Assembly (NCBI GenBank): GCA_030159075.1
Contig: BROG01000130.1
Span: forward strand, 1,054,001-1,118,000
Direction of reading: 5' to 3'
Length of the DNA: 64,000 nucleotides
Source of the DNA: Atrina japonica
Lineage: Eukaryota; Mollusca; Bivalvia; Pterioida; Pinnidae
Positions 51,565 to 63,040 of the stretch are shown here, in pieces; position 1 is the stretch's first letter, and the number at the start of each line of letters is the position of its first letter. The notes under the pieces are model-generated. The model saw only the letters and a list, made by a program, of their open reading frames with translations, had not been told where the DNA came from and searched no databases. The translations under genes and the position numbers were made by a program.

Positions 51565-52596
51565 GTTGTTTAAGAATTCCTTTTGGTTTTGTTTGTTGTT
51601 GTTGCTGCTGTTGTTGAGACAACTGCTGTATTTTCATTTGCTTTGTTGCTCTAAACCACTCTAAGCTTCCTTTCTGAGGTTCAGTTGTTTGTGGTTGTTT
51701 AGGGTTGTTTTTATTCAGGCCAGCATTTTGTTGTTGTTTGGCTTGCTGCTGCATGAGCTGTTTTTGACGCTCTACCTGCCATGTCTGATAAGTCGCAGTG
51801 ACAGATAGTTGGCTCTGCCCTTGACCTGTATTTTTCTGGATTTGAGGTTGTTGACCTAGGCCTTGACCAAATTGTTTCTGGATTTGAGATGGCTGTTGAT
51901 TTTTTGATTGAGAAGATGTAAGATTTTGGCCAGGCTTGCTGTACACAATTGTAGTTTGTTGTCTTTCTCTAGCCTGTGCTGTATGATACTGTTCAATTTT
52001 AGCTGTACTTGATGTTTTCTGTTGTCCTGGCAACTGGTAATGGATGTCCTGTTGACCAGTAAAAGTTGTCTGACTTTGGTTCTTTGGGAACTGACTTTTT
52101 GTGTTTGGTTGAAGACGTTCATTTGTAACATTTTTCTCTCTAGACTGACAATTCAAATTGCTATTGTCAGATTTCGGCTTATTTTGGTATATTCTCTCAT
52201 CTTTGTCCTGTAAGTCTTGAGGAAGGTACCCAGAGCTCTGACTCTGGGGAGGTGAGGAACTTGTTGCAGTTTGAGGTGCACTGCGACCCATCCCAGCTCT
52301 GAAAGCACTGATTTGTTGAGCCACTAGTTCTCTCTGTCTGTCTTGTCTAATCTGCCTTATAGACAATCCTGTAGGTGTGTTTGTCTGACCAACTTGATAC
52401 TGGGTTGTACTCCCATTTTCACTAGATGATATATTAGTCTGTTGTATAGAAGTTTTTGATACTTGTGGTAACGAAAGATTTTCCTTAGAGCTCTGGACAC
52501 TGTCAGTAGATTGATTCTGTTTCCCAGTCACACCCTGATTAGACAACATGGTTCCATACTGGCTTGCTGAATTACCTGCGACTTTTGCTGAATTAC
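51565..52596 (-). CDS. Gln-rich gene main exon (low-complexity Gln region)
   Basis: 1032 nt open throughout, encoding about 344 residues dominated by Gln, Ser, Thr and Asn. It begins GNSAKVAGNSASQYGT, includes a conserved-looking SIRQIRQDRQRELVAQQISA with FRAGMGRS, and later SLEWFRATKQMKIQQL followed by polyQ and KPKGILKQ. Acceptor ttttccag|GT, donor CAAC|gtaggt. The duplicated GTAATTCAGCAA at its 5' edge could offer an alternative acceptor 24 nt inside. Composition suggests a nuclear or RNA-associated disordered scaffold; no domain is recognised. Confidence 0.88.
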
Positions 52597-53163
52597 CTGG
52601 AAAAAGATTTTAATTTCTGGCTTTAAACATGACATAAACAAGAAGACAGATCTTCTTTATTTTATCTAACATTGTAATTTTAACACATAAGATATCAGTA
52701 GTTTTCTGAGTAAGTCAAAATGATGGCTAAGGTAAATGTTATGGTCAAAGATCTAGTTACTATACTAAATCATGATGCTGCCATTCTTAAAATGTCCAGG
52801 GTCAAAATGGGTACCAAATGAAAACTCTGGTCATCAAAAATCTCTTTGTGAAATATCAAAGCCCTGTCCCTTTTGATTAAAAAATACATGCCAGGTCAAC
52901 ATTTTGTCTACAGACACCAACTACAACAATGTCAGGGGTATGAGATTAGCTCTTTGGTCTTTGGACTTTTGTACCAGCGAACTAATAAAATGATATGTTT
53001 GTTAAATACAAATGCACCAAAAGCATAGTCTAATCTAAACAAGAATACCAACAAGTGCTGTCTACTACTAATCTGTATTTTGATACCAATGCTTATAATG
53101 TTATTCAGACTTCAATTTCTGGGCATTTACAAGTTACAATATTACCGGTATACCAACACTCAC
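52597..53163. other. intron of the Gln-rich gene
   Basis: 567 nt of AT-rich sequence between the two exons; nothing else recognised. Confidence 0.7.
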
Positions 53164-53428
53164 CAGGATATTCTAATCTCTGTCTCTTTGGATCCTGGGA
53201 ATATGATTCTGTTTCACCTAGTCTTTTCGGTGCGTGCTGGTGACCATAGTCAAATACTGTCATGTTATCTAGTCCTAAAGTGTAAGAAGCCCCTGCTGTC
53301 GACTTGGATTTGCCATTATGCTGTCCAGTAACTGGGGTTGCTGACCGACCCTTATAACCATAGTCAGTCCTTTGGAAGGCAAAATATGGCTGGTCAATCA
53401 CAGGGGAACTTGTAGATTTTGTGGGATC
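53164..53428 (-). CDS. Gln-rich gene exon with second and third DYG motifs
   Basis: Encodes DPTKSTSSPVIDQPYFAFQR, then TDYGYKGRSATPVTG and, later, FDYGHQHAPKRLGE and DPKRQRLEYPG. Donor CCTG|gtgagt, phase 1. The acceptor at 53428 (tctgatgag|GAT) is the one in phase with the upstream exon. A better-looking site at 53444 (tatcatag|T) keeps the same frame downstream but would need an extra, unseen exon ending in a two-base overhang. Confidence 0.75.
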
Positions 53429-53554
53429 CTCATCAGAAGCAGCACTATGATAAAATTGATGATATAAGCATGAAAATAATGAGAATTTAACTTAGCATCT
53501 TTGACATATTTTTACATGTGATTACTTAAAATTAAATCAGGATATGAATTGGTA

Positions 53555-56270
53555 CAGGGTGTCTGGAAAGAAAGGTAACACTTTAATATTTTCATAACTT
53601 TGCTTGATTAAGGGCCATTTTTATCAAAATTATCATTTTAAGGGTCTTAAATAGAAGTTTAAACTGACTGTTAAAATGATGGCCAAAAATTAATGACACT
53701 TTGATGCCATGATGTCATCTTGGAAACAACGATGTCATTCAAAATTGGCATTATTTTTAAGATGGCATGATTGACATCAGTTCAACGAAGTTTTATCATC
53801 AAGCATAATTATGAAATAAAAGCGTAATGGACGTTCAGCGAAAGTTTAAATATCATTTTAAGAATACATCTTGTAAGCAGGAAACATATCTACAAGATCG
53901 TACAGAAATTTGAGCAACGTGGGTTGGTAGCAGATTTTCCAAAAGTGGGTCTGCTGAGGTCCAGTACTAGTGACAAAACGTGAGTTTGTTGCGTAAAATG
54001 CTCTTGAACAGTCCAAAAAAGTCGCTGAGACGTTCATCTTCAGAGACAAAAATTTCTAAAACTTGTATTCATGACATAGTCAAGAAGGACTTTAAACTGT
54101 TTCCTAATCAAATCCAGATTATGCAGTGTTTAAATATCACAGAATTGGGTTCAACAACTTGAGTTTTGTTGCTGTGCAGTTGACATTGTCAACAATTATG
54201 TGGATGCATTTCATGATGTTTGGTTTACAGACAAGTCACATTTTCTGCTATCACGTCATGTTTGCAAACAAAACATGAGATTCTGGGCAAATGAACAGAC
54301 TCACTGTTTTACAGAAAGACGACTGCATAGTAAGAAATTAACGGTTTGGCGAGCTATGTCATCACATGGAGTGTTCGCACCATATGTGTTTAATGACACT
54401 GTGAATTCACAGTGGTACCTGTTGCTTTTGAAAAACAAGTTTGATCCAGTGCTTCAAAAGAGAACGGAAAATATGCAAAATGTCTAGTTCATGCAGGATG
54501 GTGCAATAGCACATACATCTAACATTGTATTAGAATATCTTTATGAAACTTTCGGCGATAATGTGATTTCCAGAGGATACCCTGAAGTAAAATATTGCGG
54601 ACAATCATAGCCTGCACACAGTCCCAATTTTAATCTGTGCGATTACTTTCTCTGGGGTTACCTGAAGTCAGCTGTTTACATATTAATTAGGAAATGAAGA
54701 AGATCACTGCAGAAATGTGTGGACGTAACAATTTCATAGTGCAAGTTAAACAGGAGAAGCTGACATATGGTTGTCATCTTGAGAATCATTAATTATTGAA
54801 ATGACGCATTTAAACATCATTAATGATTGAAATGATGCATTTGACACAAAAGGTAATTTGAACTCAAACATTTGTAACAAGAGGCCAATGGCCTCATAGC
54901 TCCATGACAAAAGAAACATTAAACATTTTTAATTGTATCCTCAACAAAGCTATTTGTTCTATTTTGAAGGGAAAATCTGAATTTACATTAAAATTCAGAA
55001 TATATCCAAATTATAGCATAATAAAACCCTATATGCCTCTCTTGCTAAAACCACACTTTTGGTAATGCATTGAGTGTTCGCCCAATTGTGGAAGGTTATG
55101 GGTTATGCCCCCTTGCATGACTATACACCAACACCCATTTAAATGGTAAAGAAGTCAATTTAATGTTACCCAAGGGATTCTTAGCAGGATGCCTTCAACA
55201 GAGTATTCAAATGTGCTAGCAGTAAGCACTAGTTTCATCAAGCTTGTGCATTCAACAGGACATATGTGAGTATGATAAAAAAACTCATGCAGGCACATCT
55301 TTAAATGACCTTATTTGTCAATATAATGTTAAACAATATATAATCAAACTTACCTTTATCAACAAGGTAAACACAGCAATAATACTATGTAGTTCAAACA
55401 ATGCATAGATGGTGGCCAAGATTTAATCAAAGCGACTTATGTTTGATAAAGGACACTTAACAAGTGTAATTTTTCAACTTTTGTACATTAATTAAATGAA
55501 CATACAGTTGCGAAGCATAACACAACTGTAATCTACCTGGGTTATGGAGTGCGTAAACGAGTTCGTGATCGGATGATGGTGTGCAGCTGACCGATTACAT
55601 TTAACACCTCACAATAAATACCTCCTAATATGTTATCTCCAAAAACACATGCTTACTATGTTCCAAATAACATGAGTCAGCTATGTGTGGTATCAAAGGT
55701 ACTGCGCTGTCGGCATATTTTGAAATGCTGTCCAATAAATAGTCAAACCTCTAATATAGGTAAATTTATAGTCAAAACAATTTGCATATCACAATTAACT
55801 ATGGAAAAATTGTAAATGTAAAAATGGTATTTATTTCTTTGCATTATACACCCATTTTTGCCTAATCTATAAATTTTACCCAGAATGCATTGCATCAGAC
55901 AATATATATACAAAGAAGAAATCAATTTAATTCATTAAAAATCAGAAACAGTTCTGATTTACTCAAAATTTTATCAGGATAATCTTTATCTATAAAAGCA
56001 TTTGTCTGCAAATTTTCACAGTAACACGATGCCTAGATTTACCTTAATCATCTACACAATGTCTTTTTCAAAACCCGGACCACAGCATTAGCTAGATGGG
56101 CTCTGCCCATTGAGCTTAAAATTATATTGTTCGTCATATTTTCTCAATTTGTAACAAAAAAAAAACTTACATATTTGTTTTATATGTATACAAATTTTAA
56201 TGCAAATACTCTTAACACTTAATTAAAATTTTGAAAGTATGAAAGTATAACCTTACTATCGAACACCCTG
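53555..56270. mobile_element. mariner/IS630-type transposon remnant, 2.7 kb
   Basis: The ends CAGGGTGTCTGGAAAGAAAG and TTACTATCGAACACCCTG are degenerate inverted repeats, each flanked by TA. The 13-mer ATATGAATTGGTA occurs just outside both sides (53542-53554 and 56302-56314). It encloses a decayed transposase and a second part (54880-56250) that begins with ACAAGAGGCCAATGGCCTCA, the start of a bivalve-type repeat, so a nested insertion is likely. It lies in an intron of the Gln-rich gene. Confidence 0.7.
53828..54760 (+). pseudogene. decayed mariner-type transposase
   Basis: Pieces in different frames match the family: KSLRRSSSETKISKTCIHDI with FKLFPNQIQIMQ (helix-turn-helix region), VWFTDKSHFLLS (first catalytic Asp), KLTVWRAMSSHGVFAPYVF, MQDGAIAHTSN (second Asp) and NLCDYFLWGYLKSAVY (third acidic residue region). 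Several stops and frameshifts interrupt it (for example after 54162, 54484 and near 54610), so it is inactive. Confidence 0.85.
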
Positions 56271-56918
56271 TATTATAATTTTTCAAAGTGCTAATTTGAA
56301 AATATGAATTGGTATAGAAGAAATGGTGGTTATAATTTGTTATTTGAATCACCTACATTCAGAACACTTTATGTACTGGATGTTTTATGGCTCAAAGACC
56401 AACATGATATTTCATTTATATTTAATTAATCTAATAACAGTTGAATCAATTTATAAAATGATATTTGTAATAATTTAGCTCAGTAACAGTGTGAAAAGCT
56501 TACAAACATGTACTGTACACAATAGTACAAGTAATTTGTTATTTGTTTTCATTTTACTTTTTGAATAAAAAAGTGCCTGGTATTAATTTGTATAAAATTG
56601 TTATTGAGTATAATGATAAGCTTCGTTATAGTTTTAGAAAAGTTTACAGAACATTAGATTATACGAATTATAAAAGTATTTCCAATAATTGTGAGTGTAT
56701 GTCTGTAGTATTCACCTTGATAATGCACTTCCTCTGTATTCCCCCTGTAAAATATAGAACAACACTATTCAACAGCTGCATAGTGACAATTTATTAGATA
56801 TGTGTAAAAATTAATGTGAATAATTCTCAAATCCTGTATTTTTTCTAATTTCACATATAAGAACAAATCAATTATGATATTAAAAAAATAATAATAATAA
56901 AAAGTTAAAGAAACAGAC

Positions 56919-56989
56919 CTTTTCTCTCTGTATCCAACTCTGCTGGTCTTGCTGCGGTTTTCTGTAGCGGTCAGTTAGAGATGGGTCAT
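56919..56989 (-). CDS. Gln-rich gene exon
   Basis: Encodes (D)DPSLTDRYRKPQQDQQSWIQ followed by REK, ending in phase 0 at AAAAG|gtctgt. Acceptor gtatgttccag|AT. The next exon must therefore start in phase 0. Confidence 0.8.
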
Positions 56990-57065
56990 CTGGAACATAC
57001 GTACTTGTGGTTATTTCATTGTACATTGATTCAATAAGGCAAAAAATAACAATCTAGTATCATGT

Positions 57066-57317
57066 GCTGGATTTTCCTTAGGGTGTTATTTTAGTGAGTC
57101 CCAGGGACTCAAAATTCCTGAGTCATTCCTTAAATTTGCGAGTCCCCAAATCAATGACATTCAAGAAGATAAATAAAAAAAGCACACATTTTCCATCTCA
57201 GGTTGAAAAGATTTTGTGCATCCTTAGAGAGTCACTAATAGTAATATTCATGTTTTGTGTCCTGAAAATATTTTATGCGTCAGAGACGCAGAAATCTTGC
57301 ATGAGGGAAAACCCTGC
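57066..57317. mobile_element. possible short hAT-like element
   Basis: The left end CTGGATTTTCCTTAGGGTG and right end CATGAGGGAAAACCCTG are degenerate inverted repeats around about 250 bp containing GAGTCCCAGGGACTC and GCGTCAGAGACGC palindromes. Edges are uncertain. Confidence 0.4.
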
Positions 57318-57529
57318 ATGTGTATATTAAAAAATGAACACAACTAGGTACAACTTCCTCCTAAGACTTACATGTATGAATGCAATAGAAATAATCAATC
57401 ATGGAAATTTCAAAGTCTCTGATTGGTGACAATAAATAAACTCATAACAAAACTTAATCACAAGAACATGATAAAGAAAATACCAAATCTGGTTAAAGTT
57501 TGGTGAAAGAAAGGAAACCAGAAAGTTGC

Positions 57530-57800
57530 AAACAGACAAATGGACACACTGACAGATGGATACACAGACAGATGAACACACAGACAGATGAACACACAGA
57601 CAGACGGATACAGACAAATGGACAGACAGATGGATACACAGACAAATAAGCAATCAGACAGATGGACAGACAGATGGACAGACAGATGGATGCAGACACG
57701 GATGAATGGACACAGAGACAGACAAACAGACAAATGAACAGATAGACAGATTGACACACAAATGAATGCAGACACAGACAGACAGATAATCACACATATA
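57530..57800. repeat. degenerate ACAGACAGATGGA array
   Basis: About 270 bp of imperfect repeats of CAGACAGATGGACACACAGA type, 70 nt or so downstream of the donor of the 57911-58041 exon. Frames reading Cys-Leu-Ser-Val across it are artefacts. Confidence 0.9.
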
Positions 57801-57910
57801 TGAACACAAACAGAGGTAAATACACATTGACTTGAACATGTAAAAACAACATTATAATGAATATTTAAACTGAATGTTGAAGAAATTCAAGATTAAAACA
57901 ATAAAATTAC

Positions 57911-58041
57911 CTGACACTGTTAAAGGTTTCAGTGACTTGTGTCCGTAATCCACCACTATCCCTGCTGTTTTCTCAGAATCCTGTCTTTCACTACTCAGTT
58001 CAGGTGTCTTGTCTTTAGTTGATGAAGATCTACTTGTGTGT
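57911..58041 (-). CDS. Gln-rich gene exon with first DYG motif
   Basis: Encodes HTSRSSSTKDKTPELSSERQ, then DSEKTAGIVVDYGHKSLKPL and TVS. Acceptor tttacttcag|A, donor TCAG|gtaatt; both codons are split as required by the neighbours. Confidence 0.85.
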
Positions 58042-58642
58042 CTGAAGTAAAAAGTATTGTCACATACTACAAGTTGTATACTTTCTATCATATATGGAAT
58101 ACCACTAGATATCCACCAGTTGCAGATGTAGAGATATAGATTTATGATACAGTGTAATCATGTTATCTCCAAATATCATGTGACCACCCCTACTAATTTG
58201 AATCTCCAAAATTTCAGATTACAGAAAAAAACATGGGATCACCCCTATTTATTTGAATCATACAAAATTCCATATAACCGAAATATTGATTAACATGTTG
58301 ATCTATCCATAAAATCAGTACCTGCCGTTTAACTTTGACATAACCAGAATTTCAACTCCTCTGCTTTTGACATAATGAGATACATTTGATATAACACAAA
58401 ATCTATGTTCTATGAGTGATAAATCTTTTACAACATGATAAAACATGAAACAACAAAGAGTTGATAAAAATGATACATGAAATGTCCAAGACACAAACAT
58501 TTAATAATAGAAAAAGTCTTGATGTTTTGTTGAAAAACTTCATTATGAAAATTTGTCTGTATGAATAAACCAACACATCTGGACATTTCCATAAACAGTA
58601 AATAAAACAAGTGTATGAAATAAATGTCTAGAAAGAAGAGAA

Positions 58643-59222
58643 GATCATCAGTGATTACTTACCCTGATTTGTTCTGTACTGCCTCCAATAAAAAAGTGAG
58701 GATCACCAGTGATTACTTACCCTGATTTGTTCTGTACTGCCTCCAATAAAAAAGTGAGGATCACCAGTGATTACTTACCCTGATTTGTTCTGTACTGCCT
58801 CCAATAAAAAAGTGAGGATCACCAGTGATTACTTACCCTGATTTGTTCAGCACTGCCTCCAATAAAAAAGTGAGGATCACCAGTGATTACTTACCCTGAT
58901 TTGTTCTGTACTGCCTCCAATAAAAAAGTGAGGATCACCAGTGATTACTTACCCTGATTTGTTCTGTACTGCCTCCAATAAAAAAGTGAGGATCACCAGT
59001 GATTACTTACCCTGATTTGTTCAGCACTGCCTCCAATAAAAAAGTGAGGATCACCAGTGATTACTTACCCTGATTTGTTCTGTACTGCCTCCAATAAAAA
59101 TGTGAGGATCACCAGTGATTACTTACCCTGATTTGTTCTGTACTGCCTCCAATAAAAAAGTGAGGATCACCAATGATTACTTACCCTGATTTGTTCAGCA
59201 CTGCCTCTAATAAAGAAGAGAA
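58643..59222. repeat. ten 58-bp copies of an exon-intron junction
   Basis: Units start at 58643, 58701, 58759, 58817, 58875, 58933, 58991, 59049, 59107 and 59165. On the minus strand each contains GGAGGCAGTACAGAACAAAT then CAGG|GTAAGTAATCACTGGT, i.e. the last 26 or so coding bases of the exon at 59233-59313 and its donor, followed by about 30 intron bases. The third and sixth units from the exon-distal side and the nearest one carry a TTCAGCACTG variant. The authentic exon end is the eleventh copy. Confidence 0.95.
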
Positions 59223-59232
59223 TATTACCTAC

Positions 59233-59313
59233 CCTGATTTGTTCTGTACTGCCTCCAATGCAGACTTCAGCAGAGTTACCAAAGGTTCGTCATCTTCACT
59301 ACTCAAAGACTCC
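59233..59313 (-). CDS. Gln-rich gene exon: acidic patch and helix
   Basis: Encodes RESLSSEDDEPLVTLLKSAL followed by EAVQNKSG. LVTLLKSALEAVQN looks like an amphipathic helix. Acceptor ccttaacag|G, donor CAGG|gtaggt. Its final 26 or so bases and the donor are copied ten times in the following 58-bp array. Confidence 0.85.
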
Positions 59314-59387
59314 CTGTTAAGGGAGAAATCATTGTGTATCAGTATCAGATTTCATCAAAATTCTAATATTGGCTTCATAGTATTACA

Positions 59388-59866
59388 AACAATCGGCCCA
59401 TTTGGGCCACATCACTCACCTGATCCAAGTCGGTATATATTACAAATACAGTGGAACATAAAGACCACCTCACATTTAAGACGATATATATTCAGTCTCT
59501 TCAACTTTTCTTAATAAATATGAAATAAATCATGAATGCATCATGATGAATAAATAGGGAGAAAATGAAAGAAATCATACAAAAAATGAAAGAAAATGAC
59601 TATGTGTAAAAGATGTCAAAAACACATCAAAAATTCATTTTCCGATTTCTACTAAATTTACAAATATTAATCATACATCTATGTAGATCACTCAGAGAGA
59701 ACCTTAAGTACTAGCTACCTATAAAGTTTCATCAAAATCCCTTCAGAGGTTTTGGAGAAGAAGTCTAAAATGAGAAAAGTTAACAGACAGATGGACAGAC
59801 AGACGACAGACAAAAAGTGATCAGAAAAGCTCACTTGAACATTTGGTTCAGGTGGGCTAATAAAAG
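59388..59866. mobile_element. bivalve-type dispersed repeat (SINE-like or MITE)
   Basis: Starts ACAATCGGCCCATTTGGGCC and CATCACTCACCTGATCC, contains GACAGACAGACGACAGACAA, and ends GCTCACTTGAACATTTGG with TTCAGGTGGGCTAA. This head and tail pairing is common in bivalve genomes to my knowledge. About 480 bp, non-coding. Confidence 0.7.
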
Positions 59867-59994
59867 TCAGGGGTTCTTCAGTTTAAATAACATATTGAAT
59901 TTTAGTGTATCTCACAACAAAAGGCTGAAAGAGCACTGTATCTGTGGGTATCAAGAGACACTGGTCTATCTACAAAACCCCTGACCCTGGGGAT

Positions 59995-60480
59995 CATGGT
60001 ATTCACAAGAGACCATGGTCCATTAACAACATTTGGCCCAGAGTATCATGATAATCACAAGAGAGCATGATCTGTCAAAACACCTAAGCCAGGGGATCAT
60101 GATATTAACAAGAGACCATGATCCATCTACAACACCTGGCACAGGGGATCATGGTATTAACAAGATACTATGATCCATCAACAACACCTGGCCAAGGGAT
60201 CATGGTATTCACAAGAGACCATGATCCATCAACAACACCTGGCCCAGGGATCATGGTATTCACAAGAGACCATGGTCCATCAACAACACCTGGCCCAGGG
60301 ATCATGGTATTCACAAGAAACCATGGTCCATCAACAACACCTGGCCCAGGGATCATGGTATTCACAAGAAACCATGGTCCATCAACAACACCTGGCCCAG
60401 GGATCATGGTATTCACAAGAGACCATGGTCCATCAACAACACCTGGCCCTGGAGATCATAATATTCCCCAGATACCCTGG
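59995..60480. repeat. 51-bp satellite, about nine copies
   Basis: The unit reads GGGATCATGGTATTCACAAG, AGACCATGGTCCATCAACAA, CACCTGGCCCA. As 51 is a multiple of 3, long frames stay open on both strands with 17-residue periods; these are explained by periodicity and the lack of stops, not by coding. Confidence 0.95.
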
Positions 60481-60579
60481 TTTTATTACTATTACCCAAG
60501 AGATGCTACACAGTGCATTTGATATGTGACCCAGGGCTTTACAGGAAGAAGTTTCAAATGTTCAAAAGTAAACCCTATA

Positions 60580-60757
60580 CAGTGAAACCTGTATATACGG
60601 GCCACCTAAGGCACCAGAAAATATTGACTTTTATGTGCAGGTGACCCTTATACACAGGTTCAATTTAGTTGAAGTATGCAGTCAAATGCATGAAATGACT
60701 TGCCTTTATAAACAGGTAATCCTTATATAAAAGTGGCTGCTATAGCAGGTTTTACTG
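60580..60757. mobile_element. 178-bp MITE with CAGTGAAACCTG ends
   Basis: The left end CAGTGAAACCTGTATATACG and right end GCTATAGCAGGTTTTACTG are inverted repeats flanked by TA on both sides (60578-60579 and 60758-60759). ACCCTTATACACAGGTTCA-type segments recur inside. Pogo-like by its ends and TA target. Confidence 0.8.
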
Positions 60758-60954
60758 TATATATAAAAGTCTTCCCAATTAGATGACTTATACCACTAGA
60801 TCATTGTAGTGATAGGATTCTACTCAAGCTATGCTCTCAGTGAATCCTCCCTCTACAACAATCTTGAGCAGTCTGATGAAACAGATACAAACATATCTGT
60901 TGTTTTGTATATTTATAATTCAAGTCAATAATTGTACAATATTGAGGCTGTACC

Positions 60955-60980
60955 TTATCTTGTCTTCATCATTCCCATCC
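60955..60980 (-). CDS. Gln-rich gene, 26-nt microexon
   Basis: Encodes DGNDEDKI and the first two bases of an Arg codon. Acceptor tcatttacag|GAT, donor AAG|gtacag. Its phases (0 in, 2 out) match both neighbours, which is the main support for so short an exon. Confidence 0.75.
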
Positions 60981-61211
60981 TGTAAATGAGAAAATAACAA
61001 TATTTATGATCACAGAATGATTGGCAACATTTTTCATGTAATACATGTATATGAAATTCATAAATGCAATAAATGTCATATAATAATACCTAGAAACTAA
61101 AGCAATGTCCTCTTAAACACTTTAAATTTGAGGCGAAAATAAACAAACAATAAGGTGAAAAACTCAGCAGTGTAATACATAATGAAAGAACTCATAACAT
61201 AAGCTTAACAC

Positions 61212-61212
<1 letters not shown>

Positions 61213-61254
<42 letters not shown>
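61213..61254. repeat. (TA)n tract
   Basis: About 20 TA units just left of the 42-bp array. Confidence 0.95.
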
Positions 61255-61260
<6 letters not shown>

Positions 61261-61261
61261 G

Positions 61262-63040
61262 CTAACAGTGGTGTAACAACTGTTATCATTAGTGATACTT
61301 GTGTAATATCTAAGTTTACAACTGTTATCATTAGTGATACTAGTGGAACATCTAAGTTTACAACTGTTATCATTAGTGATACTAGTGGAACATCTAAGTT
61401 TACATCTGTTATCATTAGTGACTAGTGGAACATCTAAGTTTATATCTGTTATCATTAGTGATACTAGTGGAACATCTAAGTTTACAACTGTTATCATTAG
61501 TGATACTAGTGGAACATCTAAGTTTACAACTGTTATCATTAGTGATACTAGTGGAACATCTAAGTTTACAACTGTTATCATTAGTGATACTAGTGGAACA
61601 TCTAAGTTTATCATTAGTGATACTAGTGGAACATCTAAGTTTAATCTGTAGTGATAAGGATTCTAGTGATACAAGCTAAGTTTACAACTGTTATCATTAG
61701 TGATACTAGTGGAAACTAAGTTTACAACTGTTATCATTAGTGATACTAGTGGAACATCTAAGTTTACAACTGTTATCATTAGTGATACTAGTGGAACATT
61801 TAAGTTTACAACTGTTATCATTAGTGATACTAGTGGAACATCTAAGTTTACATCTGTTATCATTAGTGACTAGTGGAACATCTAAGTTTACAACTGTTAG
61901 ATTAGTGAATAGTGGAACATCAAGTTTACATCTGTTATCATTAATGACTGGTGGAACATTTTTTACAACTGTTATCATTAGTGATACTAGTGGAACATCT
62001 AAGTTTAATAAATGTTATCATTAGTGATACTAGTGGAACATCTAAGTTTACAACTGTTATCATTAGTGATACTAGTGGAACATCTAAGTTTACATCTGTT
62101 ATCAAAGTGATACTAGTGGAACATCTAAGTTTACATCTGTTATACATTAGTGATACTAGTGGAACATCTAAGCTTTACAACTGTTATCATTAGTGATACT
62201 ATGGAACATCTAAGTTTATATCTGTTATCATTAGTGATACTAGTGGAACATCTAAGTTTTCATCTGTTATCATTAGTGATACTAGTGTAAACATCTAAGT
62301 TTACAACTGTTATCATTAGTGATACTAGTGGAACATCTAAGTTTACAACTGTTATCATTAGTGATACTAGTGGAACATCTAAGTTTACAACTGTTATCAT
62401 TAGTGATACTAGTTGAACATCTAAGTTTACAACTGTTATCATTAGTGATACTAGTGGAACATCTAAGTTTACATCTGTTATCATTAGTGATACTAGTGGA
62501 ACATCTAAGTTTACATCTGTTATCATTAGTGATACTAGTGGAACATCTAAGTTTACATCTGTTATCATTAGTGATACTAGTGGAACATCTAAGTTTACAA
62601 CTGTTATCATTAGTGATACTAGTGGAACATCTAAGTTTACAACTGTTATCATTAGTGATACTAGTGGAACATCTAAGTTTATATCTGTTATCATTAGTGA
62701 TACTAGTGGAACATCTAAGTTTACATCTGTTATCATTAGTGATACTAGTGGAACATCTAAGTTTACAACTGTTAATTAGTGATACTAGTGGAACATCTAA
62801 GTTTACAACTGTTATCATTAGTGATACTAGTGGAACATCTAAGTTTACAACTGTTATCATTAGTGATACTAGTGGAACATCTAAGTTTACATCTGTTATC
62901 ATTAGTGATACTAGTGGAACATCCAAGTTTACATCTGCTATCATTAGTGATACTAGTGGAACATCTAAGTTTACATCTGTTATCATTAGTGATACTAGTT
63001 TAACATTTAAGTTTACAACTGCTAACAGTATTGTAAAAGA
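61262..63040. repeat. 42-bp satellite, about 42 copies
   Basis: The unit reads ACAACTGTTATCATTAGTGA, TACTAGTGGAACATCTAAGT, TT, with ACAACTG/ACATCTG/ATATCTG variants. The left half (61262-62285) has many small deletions, while the right half (62290-63000) is nearly uniform. Because 42 is divisible by 3, open frames of about 250 codons run on both strands; they are periodic artefacts. The array fills the intron upstream of the 60955-60980 exon. Confidence 0.95.

Noticed and set aside
57399..57839. Cys/Leu/Ser/Val-rich minus-strand frames
   Set aside because: They read through the degenerate ACAGACAGATGG array and have no other support.
60118..60529. Three overlapping frames with 17-residue repeats
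   Set aside because: Same explanation: a 51-bp satellite without stops, no conserved start or splice context.
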